Assembly: GCA_037893225.1 (NCBI GenBank)
Contig: JAZGUH010000378.1
Span: forward strand, 427,001 to 491,000
Source of the DNA: Hippasteria phrygiana
Lineage: Eukaryota > Echinodermata > Asteroidea > Valvatida > Goniasteridae
Reading direction: 5' to 3'
Length of the DNA stretch: 64,000 nt
Positions 30,296 to 40,683 of this stretch are shown piece after piece. Within the stretch, counting starts at the first letter, position 1; the number at the start of each line of letters is the position of its first letter. The notes beneath the pieces were generated by a model that was given only the letters and a program-made list of their open reading frames with translations, searched no databases and was not told the DNA's origin. The position numbers and the translations under genes were made by a program.

Positions 30296-31321
30296 GTGAC
30301 TGCCGTTTTCTATTTACCAGGTATTCAACTGAAGCAAAACGTTGATGATGCTTTGAAAGCAGCAGGAGTTACTGATGACAGTATAGGGCAGAGGATGTGT
30401 GCTCATCTACTAGCAGCCAGGAGCGACAATACCGTCACCAAATACTACGGTGCCTTCAAACGATGGACAACTTTTTGTCACCACAGCAGCTTCCAAGTGA
30501 TCCCGGCAGAACCAATCCATATAGCTGTCTACCTGACACAACTTCTAGACGGGGGCTCGTCACATAGCGTCATATCCTCTGCAATTTACAGTATCAAGTG
30601 GGCACACGACATGAATGGCTTCACGGATCCCACGGGCAACGCCTTTGTCCGGAATCTGCACGAGTCTGCTAAACGAACGACTGGCCACAAAGTTATCAAA
30701 AAAGATGTCGTTACAGCAGATATACTCATCGAGCTATGCGACAAATATGTAAAGAATAATGATCCAATTGAAATCAGAACTTTGTGTATGATTACAACAG
30801 CTTTTGCAGGGTTTTTGCGATATGATGAGTTAAGTTCAATAAGATGTAATGATGTAGTTATTCATCCGGATTACCTTATTATTAACATAAAGAAAAGCAA
30901 AACGGATCAACTTAGATCAGGCAATGAAGTTATCATTGCCAAAGGTTCTACTTCGGCATGCCCTCACGGCATGTTGTTGAGGTACATGTCAGTTTCAGGA
31001 ATTACTACAGATTCAGATCATTTCTTGTTTAAACCGGCTTACAGATCCAAGAATGTCTGTAAACTTATTTCCAAAGATAAGCCTTTAAGCTATACCAGAG
31101 CCAGGGAAACCATCATCAAAATGATTTCGGTCGTTGCACCCGGTATGAATTTTGGCCTACATTCTCTCAGGTCGGGGGGTGCTACAGCAGCAGCCAATAA
31201 TCAAGTAAATGATCGGTGTCTAAGAAGACATGGGAGATGGAAAAGAGATGTAAGTAAGGATGGTTACATAGCCGATTCACTCGAGAAGCGTTTGGAAGTT
31301 ACTCAAAAACTTGGTTTGTAA
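30296..31321 (+). CDS. Tyrosine recombinase (phage-integrase fold) of the Ngaro-like element
   Basis: Expected to integrate the circular DNA copy by site-specific-style strand exchange. A 341-codon frame opens after an in-frame stop at 30275; it has no early ATG (GTG at 30296, first ATG near residue 34), so translation probably depended on the upstream gene. Catalytic residues are present: R175 in FLRYDEL, H289 and R292 in GLHSLRSGG, W315 in GRWKR and nucleophile Y324 in KDGYIADS. The N-terminal core-binding part contains TVTKYYGAFKRW. No frameshift is seen, unlike the RNase H region. Confidence 0.9.
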   Translation: MTAVFYLPGIQLKQNVDDALKAAGVTDDSIGQRMCAHLLAARSDNTVTKYYGAFKRWTTFCHHSSFQVIPAEPIHIAVYLTQLLDGGSSHSVISSAIYSIKWAHDMNGFTDPTGNAFVRNLHESAKRTTGHKVIKKDVVTADILIELCDKYVKNNDPIEIRTLCMITTAFAGFLRYDELSSIRCNDVVIHPDYLIINIKKSKTDQLRSGNEVIIAKGSTSACPHGMLLRYMSVSGITTDSDHFLFKPAYRSKNVCKLISKDKPLSYTRARETIIKMISVVAPGMNFGLHSLRSGGATAAANNQVNDRCLRRHGRWKRDVSKDGYIADSLEKRLEVTQKLGL

Positions 31322-31438
31322 TTATCTGAATACAATGTAAAATTGTTAACTCATTTCTCTAATGAATAGCGAATTGCAAATTAGTCATACTAAGTACCGT
31401 ATGCCCTACAGCAACACTTGCTTTGGTGCTTTAGTCTA

Positions 31439-31519
31439 TTAGGCGGCTCTTGACGTGCTTTGCTACCGCCTAATATATAACTTTGTTGTATCGTTTATAT
31501 GATTGAGTAAACCTAAGAC
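31439..31519 (+). repeat. Split direct repeat B1
   Basis: 81 bp, matching B2. Starts with an 8-bp stem hairpin TTAGGCGG/CCGCCTAA (31439-31446 and 31466-31473). Confidence 0.95.
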
Positions 31520-31713
31520 CATTCATTTCCCGCGGTTCGCAGTATAGCGGGAAATAATTGTCTTTGGAATTCGGGCAACGCATGTAATGCGTATAGCAGG
31601 TGTTTAGCAAAGAAAGGTGTTACGTAATGAGTTCAGTGAGTAGTATAAATAAGGAGGGATAAAAGAAAGCCAGTTCTAGCAAGCACTTCACAAGAGCTAC
31701 CTCGTTAGGTTGT
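31520..31713 (+). repeat. Split direct repeat A2
   Basis: 194 bp, directly after B1; carries the same end hairpin as A1. Confidence 0.95.
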
Positions 31714-32153
31714 GAAATTTGATTTCAATTGATCACTTCGATATCTCGGGTGAAGCCCACACCCCCACGGAGAACACTGATTGTTTTTGGGCACAGGTTT
31801 TCAGAGCATTTTGAAACGATTTATCTCTGTTTTTTCCTGGACGTCGTGTTTCTCCGATGAAGTGAAGTCATATATTTTATGCTCACAAATTGTATGATAC
31901 AAAAAGAATCCTTGTTTGTGCAGATGATAACATACATTATCTATATCGAAAACTGAATATTGGATGTATTGATTGCTTAGCTACAACCTTTGAGAATCAA
32001 AGTAATAGTATAGTTCTGATTGTATGATTATACTGTGCGGCTTGTTCCCCTAGACCATGAGTATGTTTTCTGCGTTCATTGTTACTATTTTTTTCGATTA
32101 TTATATTTCTGCTCAGTTGTATATATGTTATATCGAGGCGAATAAATGGCGGC
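31714..32153 (+). other. Non-coding stretch between A2 and B2
   Basis: AT-rich, no gene or further repeat seen. Belongs to the element by position. Confidence 0.8.
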
Positions 32154-32234
32154 TTAGGCGGCTCTTGACGTGCTTTGCTACCGCCTAATATATAACTTTG
32201 TTGTATCGTTTATATGATTGAGTAAACCTAAGAC
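32154..32234 (+). repeat. Split direct repeat B2
   Basis: Right end of the element; array sequence resumes at GACCTATTTC. Confidence 0.95.
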
Positions 32235-32311
32235 GACCTATTTCTATGCGTTTTGTCTTTTAACATGCGCAGTTTTCTTATTACAAAAGAACTTCAGAAA
32301 TAGAAACCGTT

Positions 32312-32384
32312 TGCCGGAACCCGGGATTGAACCAGGGACATTCAGATTTTCAGTCTGACGCTCTCCCAATTGAACTATTCCGGC
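32312..32384 (-). tRNA. Diverged tRNA-Phe(GAA) copy
   Basis: C11T, G15A, G37A and G45T relative to consensus; cloverleaf still forms, with a G-U type pair in the D stem; GAA anticodon kept. Confidence 0.6.
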
Positions 32385-32529
32385 TGTATTATGATCCCAA
32401 TTCCTACCTTCATGAGACTGGAAATGAAAAGTTGAAAGATATGTGATGACGTAGACCTATTTCTGTGCGTTTTGTCTTTTAACATGCACAGTTTTCTTAT
32501 TACAAGAAACTTCAAAAATATATACCGTT

Positions 32530-32602
32530 TGCCGGAACCCGGAACTGAACCAGGGACCTTCAGATCTTCATTCTGACGCTCTCCCAACTGAGCTTTTCCT
32601 GC
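32530..32602 (-). pseudogene. Decayed tRNA-Phe copy
   Basis: Changes at 3, 8, 32, 58 and 60 break the acceptor, the T8 position and the B box. Confidence 0.85.
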
Positions 32603-32758
32603 TGTATAAAGAAGAGAATTCCCATACCTCCATGAGAGTGGCAATGAAAGGTTGCGTTTACATGTAAGTGATGACAGACGTAGACCTATTTCTATGCGTT
32701 TTGTCTTTTAACATTCGTAATTTTCCTATTACAAAAATCTGCACAAATAGAACCCGTT

Positions 32759-32790
32759 TGCCGGAACCCGGGATTGAACCAGGGACCTTT

Positions 32791-32825
<35 letters not shown>

Positions 32826-32831
32826 TCCGGC
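32759..32831 (-). tRNA. tRNA-Phe(GAA) copy, G42A
   Basis: Only G42A in the anticodon stem (C28 opposite A42); otherwise consensus. T5 lies about 20 nt downstream. Confidence 0.75.
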
Positions 32832-32981
32832 TGTATTGTGAACCCAATTCCTACCTTCATGAGACTGGCAATGAAAAGTTGCGTTGAAAGATAGGTGAAG
32901 ACGTAGACCTATTTCTATGCGTTTTGTCTTTTAACATGCGTAGTTTTCGTATTTAAACAATCTGCACAAATATATATCTTT

Positions 32982-33054
32982 TGCCGGAAGTCTAAATTGA
33001 ACAAGGGACCTTCAGATTTTCAGTTTGACGCTCTCCCAACTGAGCTATTCCGGC
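32982..33054 (-). pseudogene. Decayed tRNA-Phe copy with ruined T arm
   Basis: Several changes in the T arm and B box plus G30A; acceptor ends and GAA anticodon still visible. Confidence 0.85.
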
Positions 33055-33126
33055 TGTATTACAAGGCCAATTCCTACCTCCATAAGAGTGGCAGTGAAAG
33101 GTTGCGTTTAAAAGGTGGGTGCAATG

Positions 33127-33491
33127 AAATTGTATAAAAAGATAAATTTTGTTTTGTATAGGCCTAACTCTTTTACAATATAAGAAATGTGATTAAAATG
33201 TGTTTTCCGTATTTCTGCCCATTTTTGGTGTTGAATTTTCCCGGAATAAAGTTGCCCCTTCTCTATAGTTTCCGCGCCCCTAACAGCGTGGTGTCATCTC
33301 GGGAACACGGTTTGATCATAAACGCTTTGTATACGTGTTAATGTGTATGCCGTTGTTGAGGGAACCAGCCACGCGCGATTAAATAGCTTTGGATGAAGGG
33401 ACCAGGGAAACATTTCTTGTCGCGTTAAAATTTACAAACAGAATCATTTTTATCTGAATCTGACAATCAAGTGTCTATTTTAGTCTTGTCA
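33127..33491. other. Left non-coding arm of the THAP element
   Basis: No gene or repeat recognised; unique-looking sequence with a GC-rich patch near 33270-33300. Confidence 0.5.
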
Positions 33492-34112
33492 ATACAGGAA
33501 TTTCACATTAGCCACTTCTGCGCACTTCCGGGTTGAAAGCGAGAATGTCAGTGGCAAACAAAACAACGCTTTTCAGCAAATTCATTCATGCATGAATTAA
33601 TCAGGCTATAACATGACGGTTACAGTTAGCGCCTGAGACGTGTTACATCTCTCTGACGAAAACGTCTCAATATTTTCTGTTCCCGTCAATATTTGCTCGC
33701 CGATATCTTACAACATCAAGATGTAGGCCTTTGGACGGCACAAGGAACTTTGGAGACGTCTTAAGGAGATTCCTGAAGTGTTTCTACTGTGGCAGATAAG
33801 GCGGACCCAGCAGATATGCTACATCACCCGGCTTAGATGGCATGGCAGCAAAGCTTTGTGGAGAGCTCAGGTCATCGGTACGGGCGCACTAGGTACTGCA
33901 GGCCATCCACCTCAGCTAAACGCATCTCCCGACGTCTCGACTCTGTCTTGCCTCTGGCCCCAGATGAGCGAAGTCGATAGAGTGATGATGACTCAGCGCA
34001 AATCTCCTTCAATTAAATCAAAGTCACGCGCAGGTGCCGTTACATCTCCACCGTCTCCATCCCCCTCCCTCCCCCTCCCCACAGACACATCCTCCAGGAC
34101 TATCTTTCTACC

Positions 34113-35546
34113 GTGAGTGCTCTTCAAAACGAAATGACATCGACAACTTACTCACAGAGCAAGCATACGAACTGCAAAAAAGCCAAACAACGTCCGCTTA
34201 ACTTTGCAGCCTGGAATGTGCGAACACTCCGTGATGGCCCCAATAGACCTATACGAAGAACTGCACTCGTTGACAGAGAGCTTCCCAAATACAACATTGA
34301 CATAGCAACACTTAGTGAAACTCGTTTTGCTGAGAAAGGTCATCTCAAGGAACTTGGTGCTGGTTACACCTTTTTCTGGAGTGGTCGTTCTAGCGATGAA
34401 CATCATGAAGCTGGTGTTGGTTTTGCCGTGAAAAATCACATCGTAGATAATCTTGAAAGTCTACCAGTGGGTATCAACGACCGCTTAATGACTTTGCGTC
34501 TGTCTCTCACAGCGAAACAACATGCCACCATAGTCAGCGTGTATGCACCTACCATGGCGAACCCGGATGATGTCAAAGACAAGTTCTATGCTGATCTGGA
34601 ACAAATAATTTCCCAGGTTCCCACAAAAGACAAACTCATAATTCTCGGCGACTTCAATGTTCGTGTTGGCTCTGACCATCATACATGGCAGGGCATAATA
34701 GGGAAGCATGGTATCGGTACTTGCAATTCAAATGGTCTCCTTCTCCTCACGAAATGTGCAGAACATAACCTCACCATCAGCAACACTTTGTTTCGACTTC
34801 CGAATAAAAACAAAACGTCATGGATGCATCCCCGCTCAAAACATTGGCACCTGATTGATTATATTATAATCAGGAAGAGGGACATCGCAGATGTGAAAAT
34901 CACCAAGGCTATGAAAGGAGCCAACTGCTCGACTGACCATCGACTCATCCGTGCGAAGTTCAACTTCAACATCAAACCACTCAGGAGACCTCAAGGCAAG
35001 AAGCCACCAAGGAAGCTCAATGTTACCAAATTGAAGACCGCCGCTGTAAAATGTGAACTGTGCAGTGCAATGTACAAGCAGTTCAACTCTGCTGACTTGG
35101 TCTCAGGTGACATTGAAGCTGACTGGAAATGCTTCAAAGATGCAGTCCACACGGCAGCTTTCGGAACTTTGGGCCCTGTTCTACGGAAACACCAAGATTG
35201 GTTTGATGAAAATGATGAGGAGATCAAGAAACTTCTTGAAGAGAAACACCGCTTACACCTATCCATGATCAATGATGAAACATCCGCATCAAAGAAAGCA
35301 GCCTTCCAGAACATCCGTAAGACGCTGCAGGCCAGACTCAGAGCTATGTGCGACTCATGGTGGAGCAAAAAAGCGGACGAGCTCCAGACCTACTCAGACC
35401 GTAAAGACATGAAGAAGTTCTACGATGCGCTTAAGACAATTTATGACCCAAAATCAAGTGGCTCTACCTCCGTCCTGAGCTCTGATGAATCCACACTCAT
35501 CACAGATAAGAACCTCGATCATGGACCGCTGGGCTTCCCACTTTGA
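34113..35546 (+). pseudogene. LINE apurinic-type endonuclease and N-terminal RT linker
   Basis: First ATG at 34134. Endonuclease landmarks: AAWNVRTL, LSETR (catalytic Glu), SVYAPT, LGDFNVRVG, LIDYIII and STDHRLI (catalytic Asp-His). The domain itself reads without a stop. The frame is lost near 35500-35546, just before the RT palm, where the continuing sequence is in another frame. Confidence 0.88.
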
Positions 35547-36868
35547 AAATCTGTTAAACAGAGACTCAAACATCAGCTCCGAGGCAATAGATCAACTGCC
35601 TCAATGCACTGTCAATATGATGTGCCCATGCACTACTGCCGAGACCGAAGAAGCCATTGATGCACTATCCATGGGCAAAGCATCTGGTTCCGACTCCATT
35701 CCTGCCGAGATATACAAAGCAGGAGATGCTTCGTTTGTGCAACGCCTCACAGAGCTATTCCAACTAATGTGGATCAAGGGAGTGCTCACCCAAGAGTTCA
35801 AGGATGCTTCTATTGTCCACATTTATAAGAAGAAAGGCAACCGCTTCATGTGTGACAACCACAGAGGAATCTCCCTGCTGGTCATTGCTGGTAAGATCCT
35901 GGCCAGAATCATGCTCAATCGCTTCACAACACACATTGCCAACACATTTCTACCTGACAGCCAGTGTGGTTTCAGAAAAGAAAGAGGTACAGCCGACATG
36001 ATCTTTGCAGCCCGGCAGCTACAAGAGAAATGCAGAGAGCATAATACCGACCTCTACTGTGCCTTCGTCGACTTGACAAAGGCATTCGACACTGTCAGTA
36101 GAAAAGGCCTCTGGAAACTCTTGTCCAAAATTGGCTGCACTGAAAAGTATATCGAGACGGTGAAGCAGTTTCAGATGGTATGATGGCGCGAGTAATGGAT
36201 GATGGGGTGTCTTCAAAAGCCTTCCCTGTATCAAATGGAGTTAAACAAGGCTGTGTCCTTGCACCAACGCTCTTCAGTGTCGTATTTGCTAGCATGCTTC
36301 TTGATGCTGTCCGTGACATCAATATCGGCGTAAAGATGAGATTCAGGACTGATGGAAAACTCTTCAATCTCAGAAGACTTCAGGCGAAAACGAAGGTATT
36401 CGATGAATTAGTTCGTGAACTTCTATATGCCGATGACTGCGCTCTTGTCGCCCACACTCAGGAGGACAACTCATCATGGACTGCTTCGCAACAGCTTGCT
36501 CACGCTTTGGGCTTTCAATCAGTCTAAAAAAGACAGAGGTGTTGTTTCAACCTGCTCCCAGAAAGCCGTATATTCCTCCAGTCATCACCATTGGAGATCA
36601 CATCCTTCATTATGTGGACAAGTTTACATACTTGGGCAGCACCCTGTCAAGAGAGGTCCACATAAACGAGGAAATCGCTCACCAGATATCCAAAGCCAGC
36701 TCAGCATTCGGAAGATTTCGTGAGCGTCTGTGGAATAGAAGAGGCATAAGCTTGAAAACAAAGCTACGTGTCTATCAAGCTGCAGTCCTGACTTCTCTGT
36801 TGTATGCCTGTGAAACTTGGACAACCTACAGCCGCCACATCGGAAAGCTGAACCACTTCCACCTTTAA
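35485..36868 (+). pseudogene. LINE reverse transcriptase, in three frames
   Basis: Block 1 (35485-36183) has GKASGSDSIPAEIYK, NHRGISLL and motif A region AFVDLTKAFDTV. Block 2 (36180-36527) has GVKQGCVLAPTLF and the catalytic YADD box. Block 3 (36476-36868) has KKTEVLFQP, YLGSTLS and LLYACETWT. Frame changes near 36180 and 36500 and a stop at 36868 make it non-functional. Confidence 0.9.
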
Positions 36869-36869
36869 T

Positions 36870-37285
36870 GTACGCGCAAGATCTAACGCATCAGATGGCA
36901 AGACAAGGTCCCTGACACTGAAGTCCTCAAGCGAGCGGAATTGCCCAGTGTAGGAGCTTTGATCATGAGAGCTCAGCTTCGCTGGTCAGGTCATGTAGTA
37001 CGAATGCCTGATGATCGACTCCCCAAAAAGATATTCTATGGTGAACTAACAACAGGCAAAAGATCTGCTGGTGGTCAATTCAAGAGATACAAGGATTGCC
37101 TTAAAGCAACCATGAAGCAGTGCAACATCAATGTGAGTAACTGGGAAGAACATGCCCAGGATCGAACGACATGGCGAAGATCATCCCACGAAGGTACATC
37201 AAGCTTCGAAGCCCGTCGCATCATTGAGGCTGAGCTGAAACGACAGCAACGGAAATCTCGTCAGCTAGACGCTTCCCTGCGTGTC
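36870..37285 (+). pseudogene. LINE C-terminal tail
   Basis: Continues the LINE protein after the stop at 36868: AQLRWSGHVVRMPDDRLPKK and GGQFKRYKDCLKATMK are typical of the region after RT in this LINE type. Confidence 0.8.
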
Positions 37286-37687
37286 CAACCCCCCCCCCCC
37301 CCCCAAGATCTAGTGGGTCCAGTGTGTGACCTCAGCTTCCTGACTATATTAGCCATCAGCGACCACACAACACCAACTAGCATGGAGATGTTGGCTGTCA
37401 TCTTCGAGTTTCGAAGGACGAACTATATATATAATCAGGCCATAAAAGGAAGCGCAGCTAGGCGCACGATTAGCATAAAATTGTTTACTGTGACATTGAC
37501 ATCCTCGTTTTCAAACGCAGAAGTGCGCAGATCGGCGCTAATCTCGTCGTTGTGGGATTCCTCTATTCAATAATTCAAGCTCGTCCGTACATGTACAGAA
37601 GGCGAGAGTAACCGCGAAAATACTGAATCGGACTCCGATGCGGAACGCGGTGAACGACTTGAAAACAACGATCGGTAGGCTAAATAA

Positions 37688-37801
37688 CACTCTCTGAGTC
37701 CAAATACGATGGTATTTCGGTTCTACAGGAAAGAGGGGAAGACTAACACCATCCTTAGTGGTGTTGCTGAATCCAGCAGCAACACAACGACGCGGTATTA
37801 T
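37688..37801 (-). pseudogene. THAP zinc-finger fragment, N-terminal half
   Basis: Reads PRRCVAAGF..GVSLPLFP..RIWTQRV, the first half of a THAP (C2CH) DNA-binding domain. The second zinc Cys is Phe, and the sequence downstream loses similarity, so it cannot fold as a normal THAP domain. THAP domains occur in P-like transposases and host genes; its place between TIRs suggests a transposase exon. Confidence 0.75.
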
Positions 37802-38117
37802 CAACGAAAAACATTCGCAAAACACTGAAAGCTTTCCACGACACAGCGAAAACACACGTGCATGTCAATGCAACGCACGATCGGTGTACTAGTTATGTAC
37901 ATGTCGAGACTAGTCGAGTCATGGCCGACCATCTATACCAGCCAGCCGGGTTCCCGGGATGACGTCACAGCGGCGTTACCACTTCATGTGCGGGGCTCAC
38001 CCCCTCCCGACTTAAAAAAAACATTATTTTAAAATGCTTACGCGAAATAAACAAATACAAACAACACAAAGTTGTGTTTCAAAAACTATATTTCATCGAT
38101 ATACACAATAAAAATTC
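37802..38117. other. Right non-coding arm of the THAP element
   Basis: Upstream of the THAP fragment; includes GGGATGACGTCACAGCGG (CRE-like TGACGTCA) near 37960. No other gene seen. Confidence 0.5.
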
Positions 38118-38175
38118 CATTGCACCCACAGACGTAGACATATTTCTGTTCGTTTTGTCTTTTGTGAACACCGTT

Positions 38176-38240
38176 TGCCGGAACCCGGGATTGAACCAGG
38201 GATCTTTAGTCTGACGCTCTCTTAACTGAGCTATTCCGGC
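38176..38240 (-). pseudogene. Outermost tRNA-Phe remnant
   Basis: 65 nt; 8 nt missing across the anticodon stem 3' side and variable loop. Array spacer sequence continues to about 38297, marking the array's original right limit. Confidence 0.85.
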
Positions 38241-38297
38241 TGTCTTATGAAGAGAGTTCCTACCTCCATGAGAGTGGCAATGAAAGGTTGCGTTTAA

Positions 38298-39053
38298 CCC
38301 CTTTGCGTACGGAAGACGTCCTATGCCGCAAAAACAGTGCCACCAGGCCGGATAACGCCATTTGCCGCTGTTTGTGCAGTTTCAATCCATTGTTGGATTA
38401 TTGTGTGTGTTACGCTTGACTGCACAAACACATTGTGGCCGTTTCACTTGGCTGCCAGAGCCGCCGCGACAACTTAATTTGTCTTTGTTTTTACATTTAA
38501 CATGGTATTATTTTTTGTTAAACAAATTTCGGTCAATTATAACTTTTGTTAACATGTATTTTGCACTTTAACTAAAAACTGTCAATAAACATAACTAATA
38601 TAACAAACAAACAAACAAACTACAATTACCTAATTTGTCTTTCTTTTTAGAGACAGATTATTGTAGGTTTACAACTTGCTGTGATTAAACAATTGCAGCG
38701 TAAAATTGCAAACAAAAAATGACACAGAATATTTGTTTTATAACATTTAAAACATTTGTTTTAATCATATTTGTTTATATAATTGAACAATACACATTTC
38801 TGGTCCTTCAAATGGTACGTTCTTTCACATGTATTTCGCGTCATAGCAAAAAGTGTGTTTGTCTTTTTACAGGGAAACTTTAAGATTTATAATTTCCTTG
38901 TACTATAATATATTTATCTGTAAACAAGACAAATAAAATATATCATTTTCTTTATCACACATGATGTGATAAAAATATGTTTTTTACACAGATCTTTTGT
39001 TTGTTATTTGCTTATACATTGTTGTTGATGTAAATAAACACATTCTATCAATA
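38298..39053. other. AT-rich DNA without recognisable features
   Basis: No gene or repeat recognised except a short (AAAC)n patch near 38605. Confidence 0.5.
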
Positions 39054-39312
39054 TTAAAGAGGAAAGAAAACCAATTTGCATTTTTTTACTTTAGTGGCTT
39101 TTCTGAGAGCTTATGCCTCCCCAAACCTAACAAAGTAGGTTTTAAGAGTTTATGCATGGATTTGGCAATTTTAGAGAAGTTTTACTTTGGAGTCTCTTTC
39201 GCTCAGAATCAGAAAAGCTCGGGGTCAACCGCGTGTTTACAATCCAATCGTGTGACGTAGCTGCGTGGAGATAGATGACGTCACTATGCGAGTGCCCATT
39301 GTGTTTGTGTGA

Positions 39313-39497
39313 GTTTGTATATGCCGGCAATCGTGGACCTAGGACAAAAGAATTCGAGCGTAGACAATGGGTCCACGTTTGACCTAACGTCCACGATTGA
39401 AAATCGTGTACAAAACCAATGGGAGGCCTTCCGAAAAAGTTAGAGTATAAACAAAAAAGGAACAATGGGAGGTCCACGATTGCACCCGTTTACATGA
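39313..39497. mobile_element. Diverged MITE of the GTGTGTAAATACC family
   Basis: Body matches the copy at 48417-48593 in inverted orientation (CAATCGTGGACC, CCACGATTGAAAATCGTG, GGCCTTCCGAAAAAG). Confidence 0.75.
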
Positions 39498-39974
39498 CTG
39501 GGTGCGTGTACGTGTGTACTATGTGTTGGTTTTGTCCTATTTTTTAATGTTCCTGGCGGTGCATTATTGCATGAACGTTGCACTGATGAGTTTTTCATTA
39601 TTATTTTAATGGGGTCTTTGTGGAGCAGGAAGCTTACTCGTGTCTTATTCATCCATATTTTGACACTGAAATTTGGGTTTGGAATTTGTGTGGATGGAGA
39701 GAGATATACCGTACCCTGTGGAGACATGAAAACAATAGAGACAAAGGGACTGAATAGGTCTCCACCAGGCAATTCTATGGGTTAGGTTGTCTCCACAAGG
39801 AATTTTGTGTACAAAGACTATGGGGGTTTGCTTAAGTACAGGGACAAAGGGGAGAACAATGCCATGTCTCCACAGGGATGCAAAAGCGCAGAAGTGTGGA
39901 TGGATTTGTGTGTGCGCCGCGAACATAGTCTGGTAACTGCATTGTATCTGTCTCAATGAAATGAATAAAAAAAA

Positions 39975-40050
39975 TAGCTGGCCTGACGTATCCAAATTCC
40001 AACTGCCTTTGAGAAAGAACTTGCTTAAGTTCGAAACGTCAGGCCAGCTA
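39975..40050. repeat. Foldback hairpin with 15-bp perfect arms
   Basis: TAGCTGGCCTGACGT at 39975-39989 and its exact complement at 40036-40050, loop 46 nt. Confidence 0.9.
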
Positions 40051-40683
40051 ATTTTTTGATTTGTATATTTCAGGTCCATTCAGTCAGTCATCAGCAGTTT
40101 GCAACAGTTTAATTCATTTCCAATGAAATGAAAACATACAGTGACGTCGCGATACGTACAGACGTACATGTACTTTAAATTTTCGCTCTGGAATAATGGC
40201 AGAATCTGGTGGCTCGTGGGAGGAGTATAGCGTAGATTCTGAAGATTTTCAGCTGCATAATACCGTCAACTGTAATACATTCGAGCTCTGAACTCCAAAA
40301 GTAAGCTAGGAAGGCCGTGAATTCGGCAAAAATTGCCAAGAAAGTACGACCAGCTGACGACGAAAATGTCATAACACACACGCGGATGATAGTGCCAACA
40401 CGCTGCAGACGTGGTGCATGCAGTGGCCGCGCTGCTGGTCCACCGAGGCCAAGTAAGCGCACACGCGTCATAAGGTCATATGCATATATTTGCATCCTTA
40501 ATGACCTTTGCAGGAATTGAGACCAAACGCTCACTCCAAGGGGCAATTTTAGTCATTTTTTTTTCAATGAAATAAATTTTAATCGTTCTTTACCAATTTG
40601 TATTCGGTCAGAAGAATATACAAGCTCTCAGAAAAGCCAATAAGGCGGAAAAATGCAACTTGGTTTTCTTTCCTCTTTAATGT

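Larger units (their letters stand above)
27278..32234 (+). mobile_element. Ngaro/PAT-like tyrosine-recombinase retrotransposon
   Basis: Split direct repeats in the order A1, genes, B1-A2, B2: A1 27278-27474, B1 31439-31519, A2 31520-31713, B2 32154-32234. B1 and A2 abut with no gap. This is the layout known for PAT and Ngaro members of the DIRS order, which replicate through a circle and integrate with a tyrosine recombinase. Coding content is gag-like plus RT, RNase H and recombinase. Flanks read GATGACG on the left and GACCTATTTC on the right, so it sits in the spacer motif GATGACGTAGACC of the tRNA array without an obvious target duplication, as expected for this order. It looks inactive: RT motif A has lost its Asp and RNase H is frameshifted. 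Confidence 0.93.
32235..33115 (-). repeat. Diverged tail of the tRNA-Phe array
   Basis: Four units spaced 218-229 bp with clearly lower identity than the main array, suggesting an older edge that escapes homogenisation. Confidence 0.9.
33612..37432 (+). mobile_element. Dead APE-type LINE (I/Nimb- or RTE-like)
   Basis: Flanked by a 13-bp target duplication AATCAGGCYATAA (33599-33611 and 37433-37445), and the empty site survives in the related element at 45.8 kb. Contains endonuclease, reverse transcriptase and a C-terminal tail, broken by several frameshifts. The 5' part (33612-34112) has only a short open frame with a pyrimidine-rich stretch. The 3' end has a C-rich run near 37291 and ends in (TA)n. 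Confidence 0.92.
33492..37566. mobile_element. MITE-like TIR element (TAGAGGAAT family) split by a LINE
   Basis: Ends ATACAGGAAT and ATTCCTCTAT; inner inverted arms TGCGCACTTC..GTTGAAA..GAGAATGTCA at 33520-33551 pair with 37499-37529. Without the LINE it is about 241 bp. A related copy at 45732-46073 preserves the uninterrupted site. Confidence 0.8.
33116..38128 (-). mobile_element. THAP-coding TIR element remnant inside the array tail
   Basis: Inverted 11-bp ends TGGGTGCAATG at 33116-33126 and its complement at 38118-38128, extended by imperfect AT-rich similarity. Array sequence resumes at CAGACGTAGAC to the right. It holds a THAP-domain fragment on the minus strand but no transposase core, so it is a P-like or other THAP transposon derivative. 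A clean target duplication was not found. A MITE-like element and a LINE are nested inside. Confidence 0.6.
39054..40683. mobile_element. Composite element with 60-bp inverted arms
   Basis: 39054-39114 and 40617-40683 are inverted copies (shared core ATTAAAGAGGAAAGAAAACC). Between them lie a GTGTGTAAATACC-type MITE relative, a foldback hairpin and a GC-rich piece at 40317-40460 with a 67-codon open frame of unknown meaning. No transposase seen. Confidence 0.6.

Noticed and set aside
27278..31713. A1 and A2 as LTRs of an LTR retrotransposon
   Set aside because: A second repeat pair B1/B2 interlocks with them and a tyrosine recombinase, not a DDE integrase, is present; no target duplication.
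27278..32234. DIRS1-type inverted termini
   Set aside because: Terminal repeats are direct and split; no inverted terminal repeat or internal complementary region seen.
39975..40050. Hammerhead ribozyme
   Set aside because: It has GAAAC near a stem but no CUGAUGA core, so the catalytic fold is not supported.
40317..40520. 67-aa GC-rich open frame as a gene
   Set aside because: No motif, no splice support, and it lies inside a composite transposable element.
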